DNA of 64,000 nucleotides from Amycolatopsis rubida (GTDB lineage Bacteria > Actinomycetota > Actinomycetes > Mycobacteriales > Pseudonocardiaceae). The stretch covers positions 310,001 to 374,000 of the forward strand of contig NZ_FOWC01000008.1 of assembly GCF_900115345.1 (NCBI RefSeq), in the 5' to 3' direction. Each line of letters starts with the position of its first letter. Within the stretch, counting starts at the first letter, position 1. The translations under genes and the position numbers were made by a program. The notes under the pieces are model-generated. The model worked only from the letters and a program-made list of their open reading frames with translations. It was not told where the DNA came from and did no database searches. Positions 52,197 to 60,537 of the stretch are shown here, piece by piece.

Positions 52197-52822
52197 GCGG
52201 GCCCACACTGCGCACGTACGCGTTCGTCGACCGGATGCAGCCGCAATGCGCGGCACACATCGCCGCCACCAGCCCCGGCGACGTCCCCCTGGCCGGAATG
52301 GCCGAGCTCTATATCGAGATGGCGCCGGGCAACGAGGTGTTCCGCGCCGCGGACATCGCGCTCAAAGCCGCCGGGGTGCGCCCGGCGCTGCAGATCATCG
52401 AGCGCGAGTTCGGGCTGCTGGAGATCCACTCGGAGCAGCAGGCCGAGGTTCTCGCGTCCGGCCAGGCGATCCTGGACGAGCTGGGCATGACCGAGTCCGA
52501 CCGGATCAAGCCGGCGATCGCCTCCACGCAGTTCATCACCAACGTGCACCCCTACCAGGCTCAGCTGCTCAACAAGTGGCGCAAGGGCAGCATGCTGCTG
52601 CCCGGGCAGAGCCTGTTCGTCATGGAGGTCGCGCCGGCCGCCTACATCTCGGTCGCCGCCAACGAGGCGGAGAAGGCCGCGGCGATCACCGTCATCGAAC
52701 TGCGCGCCGTCGGCCGGTTCGGCCGGATGTTCCTGTCCGGCAGCGAAAGCGAGGTGCAGACGGCCCGGGACGCGGCGGTCGCCGCGCTTGAGGACATGCA
52801 CGGCAGGGAGGACAAGCGATGA
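52193..52822 (+). CDS. BMC trimer shell protein (tandem BMC domains)
   Basis: A 209-residue BMC-T protein with two BMC domains forming pseudohexameric trimers. It reads RTYAFVDRMQPQCAAHIAAT, MAELYIEMAPGNEVFRAADI (domain 1) and QSLFVMEVAPAAYISVAANE with GRMFLSGSESEVQTARDAAV (domain 2). The layout is PduB/EtuB-like rather than EutL-like. Trimers of this type can have gated central pores for larger substrates or cofactors. Coupled by ATGA to both neighbours. Confidence 0.9.
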   Translation: MSGPTLRTYAFVDRMQPQCAAHIAATSPGDVPLAGMAELYIEMAPGNEVFRAADIALKAAGVRPALQIIEREFGLLEIHSEQQAEVLASGQAILDELGMTESDRIKPAIASTQFITNVHPYQAQLLNKWRKGSMLLPGQSLFVMEVAPAAYISVAANEAEKAAAITVIELRAVGRFGRMFLSGSESEVQTARDAAVAALEDMHGREDKR

Positions 52823-54063
52823 AGGTCTGGGGAGCGGGCGACGTCGACGCCGCGAGCGCGGGCACCCTGCGGGTGGGGCAGCAGGACCTCGTGACCCCGC
52901 TCGCGCGGGAACGGGCTCGCGAGCTCGGGATCGACATCGTCCTGGCCGCGCCGAATCCACCGGCGCCGCCGGTGTCACCCCCACCGGCGGCTCCACCGTC
53001 CCGGAACGCACCGCCCGCCGCCCGCCCTCCCTCGGGCAGGGGATCGGTGCCGGCGATGCGGCCGCCGTCCGGCGCGCTGTTCCGTCGCGGCGCCCCGCTG
53101 CCGCAGGGCCTGGCCGCCGGCGGGGGAGGCACCGGCCGGGTGATCGTGGTCGGCGCCGGGCACGTCGGGATGATCACCGCGCTGCGGCTCGCCGGCGCGG
53201 ACCTGTTCGACGAGATCGTGCTCGTGGACATCGACGAGGGCCGTGCGGCCGGCGTCGCGCTCGACCTGGCCCACACCGCCGCGCTCGGCTGCTTCGCCAC
53301 GCGGGTGCGCGGGACGGGCGCCGTCGAGGACGCCGGTCCGGCCGATTACGTCGTGATCACCGCCGGTCGCCCGCGCCAGCCCGGCATGAGCCGCTCCGAC
53401 CTGGTCAGCACGAACGCCGCCATCGTCGGCGATCTCGCCCAGCGAGTCGCGCGAACTTCGCCGGACGCGGTCATCGTCGTGGTCACCAACCCCCTCGACG
53501 AGATGACCCAGCACGCCTGGCGGTCTTCCGGCTTCCCGGCCGAACGCGTCGTCGGCATGGCCGGCGTCCTCGACACCGCTCGCTTCCAGGCGCTGTCCGC
53601 CCTCGCGGGCGCGGGCCGCGCGGACGGCATCGACGCCGTCGCGCTCGGGAGCCACGGCGAAGAGATGGTCATCCCGCTCTCGCAGGCACGCAGCGGTGCC
53701 CGGCCGCTGACCGAGCTGGTCGACCGCGCCGCCCTGGACGCGGTTGTCGACCGCTCGCGCGGCTCCGGAGCCGAAGTCGTCGGCCTGCTCAAGACCGGCA
53801 GCGCGTTCATGGCGCCGGGCATGTCGGCCGCCCGGATGGTGCTGGCGATGGCCCGCGACACCGGCGAGGTGATGCCCGCCGCCGTGCTGGCCGACGGCAC
53901 TTACGGCATTCGCGATGTCTACGTCGGCCTGCCGGTCAGGCTCGGCCGCGGCGGAGTGCGGGAGATCGTCGAACTCGACCTGACGCCGGACGAGCTGAGC
54001 GCGCTGCGCGACGCCGCCACGCGGATCAAGGACCGGCTCCGCCAGCTCGCCGCGGTGTCCTGA
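52819..54063 (+). CDS. Malate/lactate dehydrogenase fused to BMC-type N-terminal domain
   Basis: A 414-residue fusion. Residues 1-40 (ITAGDV-like GAGDVDAASAGTLRVGQQDL then VTPLARERARELGIDIVLA) match a mini-domain seen at the N-terminus of many microcompartment proteins. Residues 42-105 are a proline-rich linker with an internal ALFRRGAPLPQG. From about 108 on is an LDH/MDH-type NAD enzyme: VIVVGAGHVGMITALRLAGA, the substrate loop RPRQPGMSRSDLVSTNA, VVVTNPLDEMTQHAW and the catalytic histidine in ALGSHGEEMV. The PGMSR loop favours malate/oxaloacetate. Inside a shell it could turn NADH back to NAD+ for the aldehyde dehydrogenase. This arrangement is unusual. Confidence 0.85.
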   Translation: MKVWGAGDVDAASAGTLRVGQQDLVTPLARERARELGIDIVLAAPNPPAPPVSPPPAAPPSRNAPPAARPPSGRGSVPAMRPPSGALFRRGAPLPQGLAAGGGGTGRVIVVGAGHVGMITALRLAGADLFDEIVLVDIDEGRAAGVALDLAHTAALGCFATRVRGTGAVEDAGPADYVVITAGRPRQPGMSRSDLVSTNAAIVGDLAQRVARTSPDAVIVVVTNPLDEMTQHAWRSSGFPAERVVGMAGVLDTARFQALSALAGAGRADGIDAVALGSHGEEMVIPLSQARSGARPLTELVDRAALDAVVDRSRGSGAEVVGLLKTGSAFMAPGMSAARMVLAMARDTGEVMPAAVLADGTYGIRDVYVGLPVRLGRGGVREIVELDLTPDELSALRDAATRIKDRLRQLAAVS

Positions 54064-55094
54064 TGCGGGCCGTCGTCTACGCCGGGCTCGGCCGGGTCGA
54101 GGTCACCGACGTGCCCGATCCGGTCCTGAAGGACCCGGCCGACGCGATCGTGCAGGTCGAGCGTGCCGCGGTATGCGGCACCGACCTGCACCTGATCGCC
54201 GACGGCGAGCATCTTCCGGCTGGGTTCGTGCTCGGCCACGAGTTCACCGGCCGCGTCGTGGACGCCGGCGCGGGCGTGTCCGCACACCGTGTCGGCGACC
54301 GGGTGGCCGGCGGCGACTTCACCGCGTGCGGAACGTGCTGGTGGTGTCGTCGCGGCGACCATTGGGAGTGCCCGCGACGGCAGTTCTTCGGCACCGGGAC
54401 CTCGTTCGGGCCGGAGCTGGCCGGAGCACAAGCCCAGCTGGTCCGCGTCCCCTTCGCTGACGCTGCGCTGCGTCCGGTTCCCGAAGAGATCAGTGCCGAC
54501 GCCGCGGTCTTCCTCGGCGACACCCTCGCCACCGCGCACGCGGCGGTCCAGCGCGCCGGGCTGCGCCCGGGAGACACCACCGTGGTCGTCGGGGGCGGCC
54601 CGGTCGGGCAGCTGACCAGCCTCGCCGCGCAGGCATGCGGTGCCGGAACCGTGGTTCTCGTCGAACCCGTCGAAGCGCGACGCGCGGCCGCGGCCGCCGA
54701 GGGGGCGCTCACCGCGGCCCCGGAGAATGCCCGTGAACTGGTGGAACGGGTGACCGCGGGCCGGGGTGCCGACGTAGTCGTCGACGCCATCGGCGGCGCT
54801 CCCGGTCTCGACACCGCGTTCGGGCTCGTCCGCCGCCGGGGCACCATCGTCTCCGTCGGGCTGCCCGCGAAGAGCTGGCCCTTGCCGGCCGGCCAGGCGT
54901 TCGCCGACGAGCTGACCTTGCGGTTCGTCATCGGTGACTTCCTGCGAGACGGCGACGACATCCTCGCCCTCGTCCGGGCCGGCGCCATCGATCCCGCGGT
55001 GGTCGCCTCGGCGACGGTTCTCCTCGCCGACGCGCCCGACGCGTACCGGCAAATGGCCGAACGACGTACGCTCAAGGCATTGATCAGGCTGTAA
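54063..55094 (+). CDS. Zinc-dependent alcohol dehydrogenase (MDR family)
   Basis: A 343-residue medium-chain dehydrogenase. Catalytic zinc ligands appear in RAAVCGTDLHLI and FVLGHEFTG; the structural zinc site is the four-Cys lobe CGTCWWCRRGDHWECP. The Rossmann fold shows VVVGGGPVGQLTSLAAQACG. It resembles threonine/sorbitol dehydrogenase-type enzymes that oxidise secondary alcohols. Its ATG overlaps the previous stop (TGATG). It may oxidise the substrate alcohol to the aldehyde or ketone handled in the microcompartment, or reduce the aldehyde as an NAD+ regenerator. No targeting peptide is seen. Confidence 0.85.
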   Translation: MRAVVYAGLGRVEVTDVPDPVLKDPADAIVQVERAAVCGTDLHLIADGEHLPAGFVLGHEFTGRVVDAGAGVSAHRVGDRVAGGDFTACGTCWWCRRGDHWECPRRQFFGTGTSFGPELAGAQAQLVRVPFADAALRPVPEEISADAAVFLGDTLATAHAAVQRAGLRPGDTTVVVGGGPVGQLTSLAAQACGAGTVVLVEPVEARRAAAAAEGALTAAPENARELVERVTAGRGADVVVDAIGGAPGLDTAFGLVRRRGTIVSVGLPAKSWPLPAGQAFADELTLRFVIGDFLRDGDDILALVRAGAIDPAVVASATVLLADAPDAYRQMAERRTLKALIRL

Positions 55095-55112
55095 AGCTTG
55101 GAGGTAACGGCA

Positions 55113-57254
55113 ATGACGCCGTCACGTGCGGAGAAACGGATCGCCGTTGCCGACGCGACCGGCGCTCTCCGCGCTCTGCTGACCAAGCCCGCGACGACCA
55201 GTTCGCTCGCCGCCCCCGCCCTTGCCAAAGCAGCATCGGCCGCCCTCGGCGCGGACGTGGCGGTCATGACGGGCGACTGCCTGCTCGCCGGTCCCGCACC
55301 CGCCGGTCCGGGCGGGCAGCGGGTCGACTGCGCGAACGCCACCCTGCGCTGGTGCTCCCCGCAGCAGCCGTCGAGTGCGGTGACCACGCTGCTGCGCCAG
55401 GGTTGCGCCTGGCTGGCCGCCGCCCTGGCCATCGACGCGGTCCGGGAGCAAGCCCAGCAAGCCGGGGAGGAGATGAACGCCCTTCGCGACGTCGTCGGGC
55501 AGCTCCTCACGGTGCGCGACCTCGACCAGGTGCTGCTGTCGATCGCCGATCGCACCCTGCACCTGCTCGAATCCGACATCTGCGGGGTCATGCTCGTCGA
55601 CGGCGACGAAGTCGCGATGAAGTCCTGCGTCGGCAACCGGGCCGTCGAGACGGCCCGGTTGCGCATGTCCCGCGGCCAAGGAGTCGCCGGCCTGGTTTTC
55701 CTCACCGGCGAACCGTCGAAGGTCGACGACTACCTGGCCGACGAGACGATCAGCCACGACTTCATGTCTTTGGCCGAGAAGGAGGAGACGCTCTCCGCCC
55801 TCGCTGTCCCGCTGCGTTTGCAGGGCGAGTTCATCGGCGTCCTCGAGGTGTGGCGCCGCCGCCCGTCGGTCTTCACCGACCGGGACGTGCAGCGCATGGT
55901 CACCCTCGCCGACTTCGTGACGATCACGATCGACAACGCCCGGCTGAACGACCGGCAGGCGAACGCCGTCGAACAGCTCAAGGAGACCCGGGACGCCCTT
56001 GAACGGCAGGTCTCGGTGCTGAAGCGCTCGTCCAGCCTGCAGCAGAAGCTGCTCGCGACCGTGCTCTCCGGCGTCGGTCTCCCGGCCATCGCCCGCACGG
56101 TCGCGACCGAGCTCGACTGCCGGATCGGCATCTACGGACCCGAAGGCAACCTTGTCGCCGCCTGCGGCGGCCGCAGCCTGACCAGCAAGCTGCCGGCGAC
56201 CGCGGCCACCAGGACGACCCCGGGCCGCCACCGGGTAACGCTCACCGACGGCAGCACGGCCACGGCCTGGTTGCAGCCGATCTACGCCGACGGCGACCAG
56301 GTCGGTTCGGCCGCCATCATCCCGGCCGAGCATTCGGCCGAAATGATGGACGTCATCGTCGGCCAGGTCGCGATGGCGTGCTCTCTCACGCTGCTGCGCG
56401 AGCACGCCGCCAGCCGTGCCCGCGCCGAGGAACTCGAACAGCTGCTGTGGGACCTGCTCCAGGGGTCGGTCGAACACCGCATCGCCGCGCGAACTCGCGC
56501 CAAGCAGCTCAACGTCGCATTGCGCGGGCAGCTCCGCGTCCTCTACGGACGCATCGACAATCTGGAGGAAATCGCGGCCGAGAGCGGCTGGGACACCTCG
56601 CAAACGGACCGCGTCCGCCGTGAAGTGCTGCGGAGATTCCGCGCGGTCGACACCCATCACGTGGTCGCCCTGTCGGCATTGCGGGGAAACCTGATCACCG
56701 GCATCGCCGTGAACGTCGACCGGACCGCGGTCAAAGACCTGGTCGGCGAGCTCGCCACTGCCCTCCGAGGGGACTGGCCGGAGCTGCGCGCGACCTGGGG
56801 AGCGAGCCGGGCGCACGAAGACGTGGTCGATCTCCCGAGCGCTTTGAACGAGGCGAAGACCGCGCTGGCCGCGGCACGCCGCCTCGGTGGCGAGAACGCG
56901 TTTCTCTACGAAGAACTCGGTATCGTCCGGCTCCTGCTCGGCTCCGGCGACGACCCCGACCTGCAGACGTTCGTCGACGAACTCACGGGCCCGCTCGTCG
57001 CCTACGACCGCGAGAACAACGGCGCACTCGTACGCACGCTGCGGGCCTTCTTCGACGCGAACTGCTCTCAGCGAGTCGCCGCCGAGCGCCTGTTCGTCCA
57101 CTACAAGACGCTGCGCTATCGCCTGGAGCAGATCAAGCAGCTCACCGGGCTCGACCTCGCCCGCCACGAGGACCGCGTGCGCGCCGACTTCGCGCTGCGC
57201 CTGCTGCAGGTCACCCGCCCGCTGGAGGACCCCGAAGACGCCGCCGCGGGCTAG
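55113..57254 (+). CDS. GAF-domain PucR-type regulator of the microcompartment locus
   Basis: A 713-residue regulator. An N-terminal unassigned region (1-115) is followed by a GAF domain (about 125-280: [60 protein letters not shown]), a short coiled coil, a CdaR-like middle region and a C-terminal PucR HTH ([36 protein letters not shown]). ATG follows GGAGGTAAC, 18 bases after the alcohol dehydrogenase, so it is the last gene of the shell operon. It likely senses the pathway substrate through GAF and activates the operon. Its TAG stop shares bases with the convergent stop. Confidence 0.85.
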   Translation: MTPSRAEKRIAVADATGALRALLTKPATTSSLAAPALAKAASAALGADVAVMTGDCLLAGPAPAGPGGQRVDCANATLRWCSPQQPSSAVTTLLRQGCAWLAAALAIDAVREQAQQAGEEMNALRDVVGQLLTVRDLDQVLLSIADRTLHLLESDICGVMLVDGDEVAMKSCVGNRAVETARLRMSRGQGVAGLVFLTGEPSKVDDYLADETISHDFMSLAEKEETLSALAVPLRLQGEFIGVLEVWRRRPSVFTDRDVQRMVTLADFVTITIDNARLNDRQANAVEQLKETRDALERQVSVLKRSSSLQQKLLATVLSGVGLPAIARTVATELDCRIGIYGPEGNLVAACGGRSLTSKLPATAATRTTPGRHRVTLTDGSTATAWLQPIYADGDQVGSAAIIPAEHSAEMMDVIVGQVAMACSLTLLREHAASRARAEELEQLLWDLLQGSVEHRIAARTRAKQLNVALRGQLRVLYGRIDNLEEIAAESGWDTSQTDRVRREVLRRFRAVDTHHVVALSALRGNLITGIAVNVDRTAVKDLVGELATALRGDWPELRATWGASRAHEDVVDLPSALNEAKTALAAARRLGGENAFLYEELGIVRLLLGSGDDPDLQTFVDELTGPLVAYDRENNGALVRTLRAFFDANCSQRVAAERLFVHYKTLRYRLEQIKQLTGLDLARHEDRVRADFALRLLQVTRPLEDPEDAAAG

Positions 57255-57556
57255 GAGCCGAGCCCGGTCACGGCCTGGCCGATGACACCCTCGGTCTCGC
57301 CGTGCGGGCGCGGGATGACGTGCGAGGCGTACAGTTCGCCCACCGCTCCGGCGGCCGCGCTCCCAGCGTCGACAGCGGCCTTGACGGCACCCACGTCACC
57401 ACGCACGAGCACGGCGACCTGCCCGTTGCGGAGTGTGCGGTAGCCCTCGAGTTCGACGTTGGCGCTCTTGACCATCGCGTCGGCCGCTTCGATCGCGCCG
57501 ACCAGCCCCTTGGTCTCGATCAAACCCAGCGCGCCGGACCGCACGGTCTCTGCCAT
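57251..57556 (-). CDS. Second BMC hexamer shell protein
   Basis: A 101-residue BMC-H protein. [40 protein letters not shown] and [14 protein letters not shown] match the first hexamer gene closely, with most differences in the middle strand ([17 protein letters not shown]) and C-terminus. It is transcribed separately and convergent to the regulator gene; the two TAG stops overlap in a CTAG. Having its own promoter would let the facet composition vary independently. The ATG at 57556 follows ATGAGGAGTCG. Confidence 0.93.
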   Translation of the reverse strand: MAETVRSGALGLIETKGLVGAIEAADAMVKSANVELEGYRTLRNGQVAVLVRGDVGAVKAAVDAGSAAAGAVGELYASHVIPRPHGETEGVIGQAVTGLGS

Positions 57557-58522
57557 TTCGACTCCTCATCGCGTCGATGTTCCTGCCTTCACGGTAGAGA
57601 CGCGGGCAGCGAGCCGCGTTGTCCCGGCCGGATAACTGACTCCCGCCGAATTGTCGGCACGAACGCATGCGGTAGTGGTGCTCGTCAGCGCGTTGCGGAG
57701 CCCCGCCTGGCGAGACTGCCCCGTCGGACGTATGTGAGGGGGTCCCTGAGGGACTCAGACTCCCTCAGGGACCCCCTCACATACCTCAGCGGGAGCGGAG
57801 CGAGCCACGCGACCCGGCGGTGCCGAAGAATTGCTGTGGGCGATCGATCGCGCTCCAGGCGTGCACTACCCGGTCCTGATCCCCAACCCGCGCGGCTTGG
57901 AGCGTTGAGGCTTCGCTCCTCGCAGTGCGGTTCGGCCACGCGGCCCCGAGCGGGTCCCGGACGTTGCCGGAAGCGGATGTAAACGGCCGTCCGGTCTGGT
58001 GGTTACGTGCCGAAACGTGCCGGTGATCTGAGCGGTGCCCGGCGGAAATGCGGTGTTTCTAGCGTCCTGCGTCGTGAACGCACGTCTGTATGCACACGCG
58101 GAGGTGCCCTGGGCTGACGGCGGAGTGGCGAGGCGAGAACCGATGCGCCCGCTGCTGCGCGAGGAACTGATGGACGGCCGGTTCTCGCCGCGGGAAGCGC
58201 TCGCGCGGCTGTCGGTGGAACGCCGGGACAGCGGATTTCGCGACCGTGCCGGAACTGTGCGTGCGGGTCGTTCCGGAGCCGCACGGCATCGAGCGGGCGA
58301 TGGGAACCCGGATGTCCGGCAGGATCCGGAGATCCGATCCGCCGAGGTGGCGCACGGGCATCGGATGCGGCCGGTGGCACCAGATCCGGATCGTGCTGGA
58401 CGAGGAGTTTCACGTCGCGCCAGCGCGGCCGCAGGGTGCGCAGGCACGTCGATGGCCGCTGGCGACGACCTCGCCCGCCGACGTCTTCTGAACCCGTCCT
58501 GTCGTTCGAGGAGCGCATGATC
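57557..58522. other. Gap between shell gene and NCS1 permease gene
   Basis: About 965 bases without an intact gene. It contains a long hairpin repeat (57730-57784). From about 58240 to 58490 a plus-strand frame (RVVPEPHGIERAMGTRMSGR, IRIVLDEEFHVAP) looks protein-like but has no domain I know and no start, so it may be a remnant. The permease promoter should lie near the right end. Confidence 0.45.
57730..57784. repeat. 24-bp perfect inverted repeat with 7-base loop
   Basis: GTATGTGAGGGGGTCCCTGA GGGA, loop CTCAGAC, then the exact reverse complement. The 24-bp stem is perfect. It is not at the end of a gene: the nearest gene start is 174 bases to the left and the nearest gene start on the right is 740 bases away. 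It looks like a REP-type or MITE-like palindromic element rather than a simple terminator. Confidence 0.75.
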
Positions 58523-60160
58523 ATGACTGTCGACGATGTCGCGGTAGGCAAGGAAAAACGGACTGGCCTCGGGGCGTCCAAGGAGACGCTGGAGGACTAC
58601 ACGCTGCGGTTCGCCCCTCGCACGTACCGGCGGTGGACTCCGGCGGTCGTCGGTGCTTCGGCACTGGGCGGGATCGCTTACCTGGCGGACTTTTCGATCG
58701 GCGCCGGCATCGGCCTGGCGCACGGCACCGCGAACGCGCTGCTGGCGATCGGGGTCGCCGCGGCGGTCATTTTCGTCACCGGGATCCCGCTGGCCTATTA
58801 CGGCGCCCGCTACAACATCGACCTCGACCTGATCACCCGCGGGTCCGGATTCGGTTACTGCGGATCGGTGCTCACCAGCGTGATTTTCGCCAGTTTCACG
58901 TTCATCTTCTTCGCCACCGAAGGGTCCATCATGGCCCAGGGCCTGCGGTTCGCGGTGGGTCTTCCGCTGTGGCTGGGCTATCTGGTGTCCACTGTGGTCA
59001 TCATCCCGCTGGTGGTCTACGGGATGAAGGCGCTGGCGAAGCTGCAGAGCTGGACCAATCCGCTCTGGCTGCTGCTGATGGTCGCGCCGCTGGTGTTCCT
59101 GATCGTCAAGGATCCCGGTTCGGTGCGGCGGTGGCTGTCGTTCGAGGGAACCGGCGGTTCCGGGGTGAACACGGCCGCGGTGCTGCTGGGCGCGGGCGTG
59201 TGCCTGTCGCTGATGGGCCAGATCGGCGAGCAGATCGACTACCTGCGGTTCATGCCGCCGCGCACCGCGGAGAACAAGCGGGCCTGGTGGGCTTCGGTGC
59301 TTCTGGCCGGGCCGGGCTGGGTCGTGTTCGGCGCGGTCAAGCAGGCGATCGGCGTGTTCATGGCGGTCTACGTCCTGGACGTAGCCGGCGCGGCGGCGGC
59401 GGTGGAGCCGATCGAGCAGTTCACCGGGGTGTTCAAGCAGCTGATGCCGCCGTGGCTGGTGGTGCCGCTGGCGCTGGTGCTGGTCGTGCTGAGCCAGGTG
59501 AAGATCAACGTCACCAACGCCTACTCCGGTTCGCTGGCCTGGACGAACTCCTTCACCCGGGTCGCCAGGCGATACCCGGGACGGCTGGTGTTCGTGTGCG
59601 TGAACCTGGCGTTCTCGCTGGTGCTGATGGAAGCGGACATGTTCAGCTTCCTCAACAGCGTCCTCAGCTTCTACGCCAACTGCGCGATGGCGTGGGTGGT
59701 CACCGTGGCCGCCGACATCGCGGTCAACAAATTCCTGCTGAAGCTCTCGCCGAAGCAGCCGGAGTTCCGGCGCGGCATGCTTTTCGCGGTCAATCCGGTC
59801 GGGGTGGTGTCGTTCCTGGCTTCGTCGATCCTGTCGATCGCCGTCTACTTCGGACTGTTCGGCGCGGCGTGGCGGCCGTACTCGCCGCTGGTGGCCGTCG
59901 TCGTCGCGGCGGTGCTGACGCCGCTCATGGCGATCGTGACCCGGGGACGGTTCTACTTGCGCCGCACCGACGACGGCATCGCCGCGCCGATGCTGGACGC
60001 CGAGGGCAACCCGAGCGGATCGCGCTACGACTGCGTGGTGTGCGGCGAATCCTACGAGCGGCCGGACATGGCCGCGAGCGCCGCAGGCGGCACGATCTGC
60101 TCCCTGTGCCTGAGCACCGACCGCGACGGCGTCCACGTCCTGCCCGCGCAGAACCGATGA
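58523..60160 (+). CDS. NCS1-family permease with C-terminal zinc-ribbon-like tail
   Basis: A 545-residue membrane protein with about twelve segments of the nucleobase:cation symporter-1 family (cytosine, allantoin, hydantoin and related permeases). Typical stretches are VGASALGGIAYLADFSIGAG, RYNIDLDLITRGSGFGYCGS and VKINVTNAYSGSLAWTNSFT. After the last membrane segment (to about 475) the C-terminus adds a cytosolic four-cysteine module, CVVCGESY then ICSLCLS, spaced like a rubredoxin/zinc ribbon; this is unusual for the family. The ATG at 58523 fits the GAGGAG site best. Its stop overlaps the next start (ATGA). It may import the nitrogenous substrate of the microcompartment locus. Confidence 0.82.
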   Translation: MTVDDVAVGKEKRTGLGASKETLEDYTLRFAPRTYRRWTPAVVGASALGGIAYLADFSIGAGIGLAHGTANALLAIGVAAAVIFVTGIPLAYYGARYNIDLDLITRGSGFGYCGSVLTSVIFASFTFIFFATEGSIMAQGLRFAVGLPLWLGYLVSTVVIIPLVVYGMKALAKLQSWTNPLWLLLMVAPLVFLIVKDPGSVRRWLSFEGTGGSGVNTAAVLLGAGVCLSLMGQIGEQIDYLRFMPPRTAENKRAWWASVLLAGPGWVVFGAVKQAIGVFMAVYVLDVAGAAAAVEPIEQFTGVFKQLMPPWLVVPLALVLVVLSQVKINVTNAYSGSLAWTNSFTRVARRYPGRLVFVCVNLAFSLVLMEADMFSFLNSVLSFYANCAMAWVVTVAADIAVNKFLLKLSPKQPEFRRGMLFAVNPVGVVSFLASSILSIAVYFGLFGAAWRPYSPLVAVVVAAVLTPLMAIVTRGRFYLRRTDDGIAAPMLDAEGNPSGSRYDCVVCGESYERPDMAASAAGGTICSLCLSTDRDGVHVLPAQNR

Positions 60161-60414
60161 AGGGAACGGAACCCGTATTCGACACCGCTCTGGTCACCAG
60201 CCGGGGCGGGATCGCCCGCTGTTCCTTCGCCGCAGTCTTCGAAGCGGAGGAGATGGAGGCGCTGCTCAACGCGCCGCGGGCTTCGCGGAGAAAAGCTCGC
60301 GGCACGACGGTGATCGGGATCATCCGTCGCGAGGTCCTCGACCACACCGACCTTGCCCAACTCAGGCGTTGCAACCACTGCCAGCGCCCGCGCGAGAACG
60401 GGCGGGTCTTCTGA
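60157..60414 (+). CDS. Small CxxC protein coupled to the permease
   Basis: An 85-residue protein that I do not recognise. It has a compact N-terminal part (VTSRGGIARCSFAAVFEAEE) and ends RRCNHCQRPRENGRVF with one CxxC pair. Its ATG lies within the permease stop (ATGA), so both are translated together. The CxxC motif, next to a permease with its own four-cysteine tail, suggests a metal-linked interaction between the two. Function unknown. Confidence 0.65.
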   Translation: MKGTEPVFDTALVTSRGGIARCSFAAVFEAEEMEALLNAPRASRRKARGTTVIGIIRREVLDHTDLAQLRRCNHCQRPRENGRVF

Positions 60415-60537
60415 CGTGCATCCGGCGCGGTGGTCGTTCGCGCGCGGACCGGACGACAGCTGCGTTGTCCTGGCTCCCCGGTCCCTCCGGACGGGAAGCC
60501 TTCTCCGAACCCGGAGGGAAGACACCGTGCGGCGGTG

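Noticed and set aside
52819-53140. The MDH N-terminal region as a separate small shell gene
   Set aside because: The frame is continuous through the proline-rich linker into the dehydrogenase, with no stop or internal ribosome site, so a fusion is the simpler reading.
55113-57254. A two-component sensor kinase reading for the GAF protein
   Set aside because: There is no histidine kinase or ATPase motif; the C-terminus is a clear PucR helix-turn-helix.
58003-58581. 192-codon minus-strand frame before the permease gene
   Set aside because: Its end overlaps the permease promoter and start antisense, and no domain is visible.
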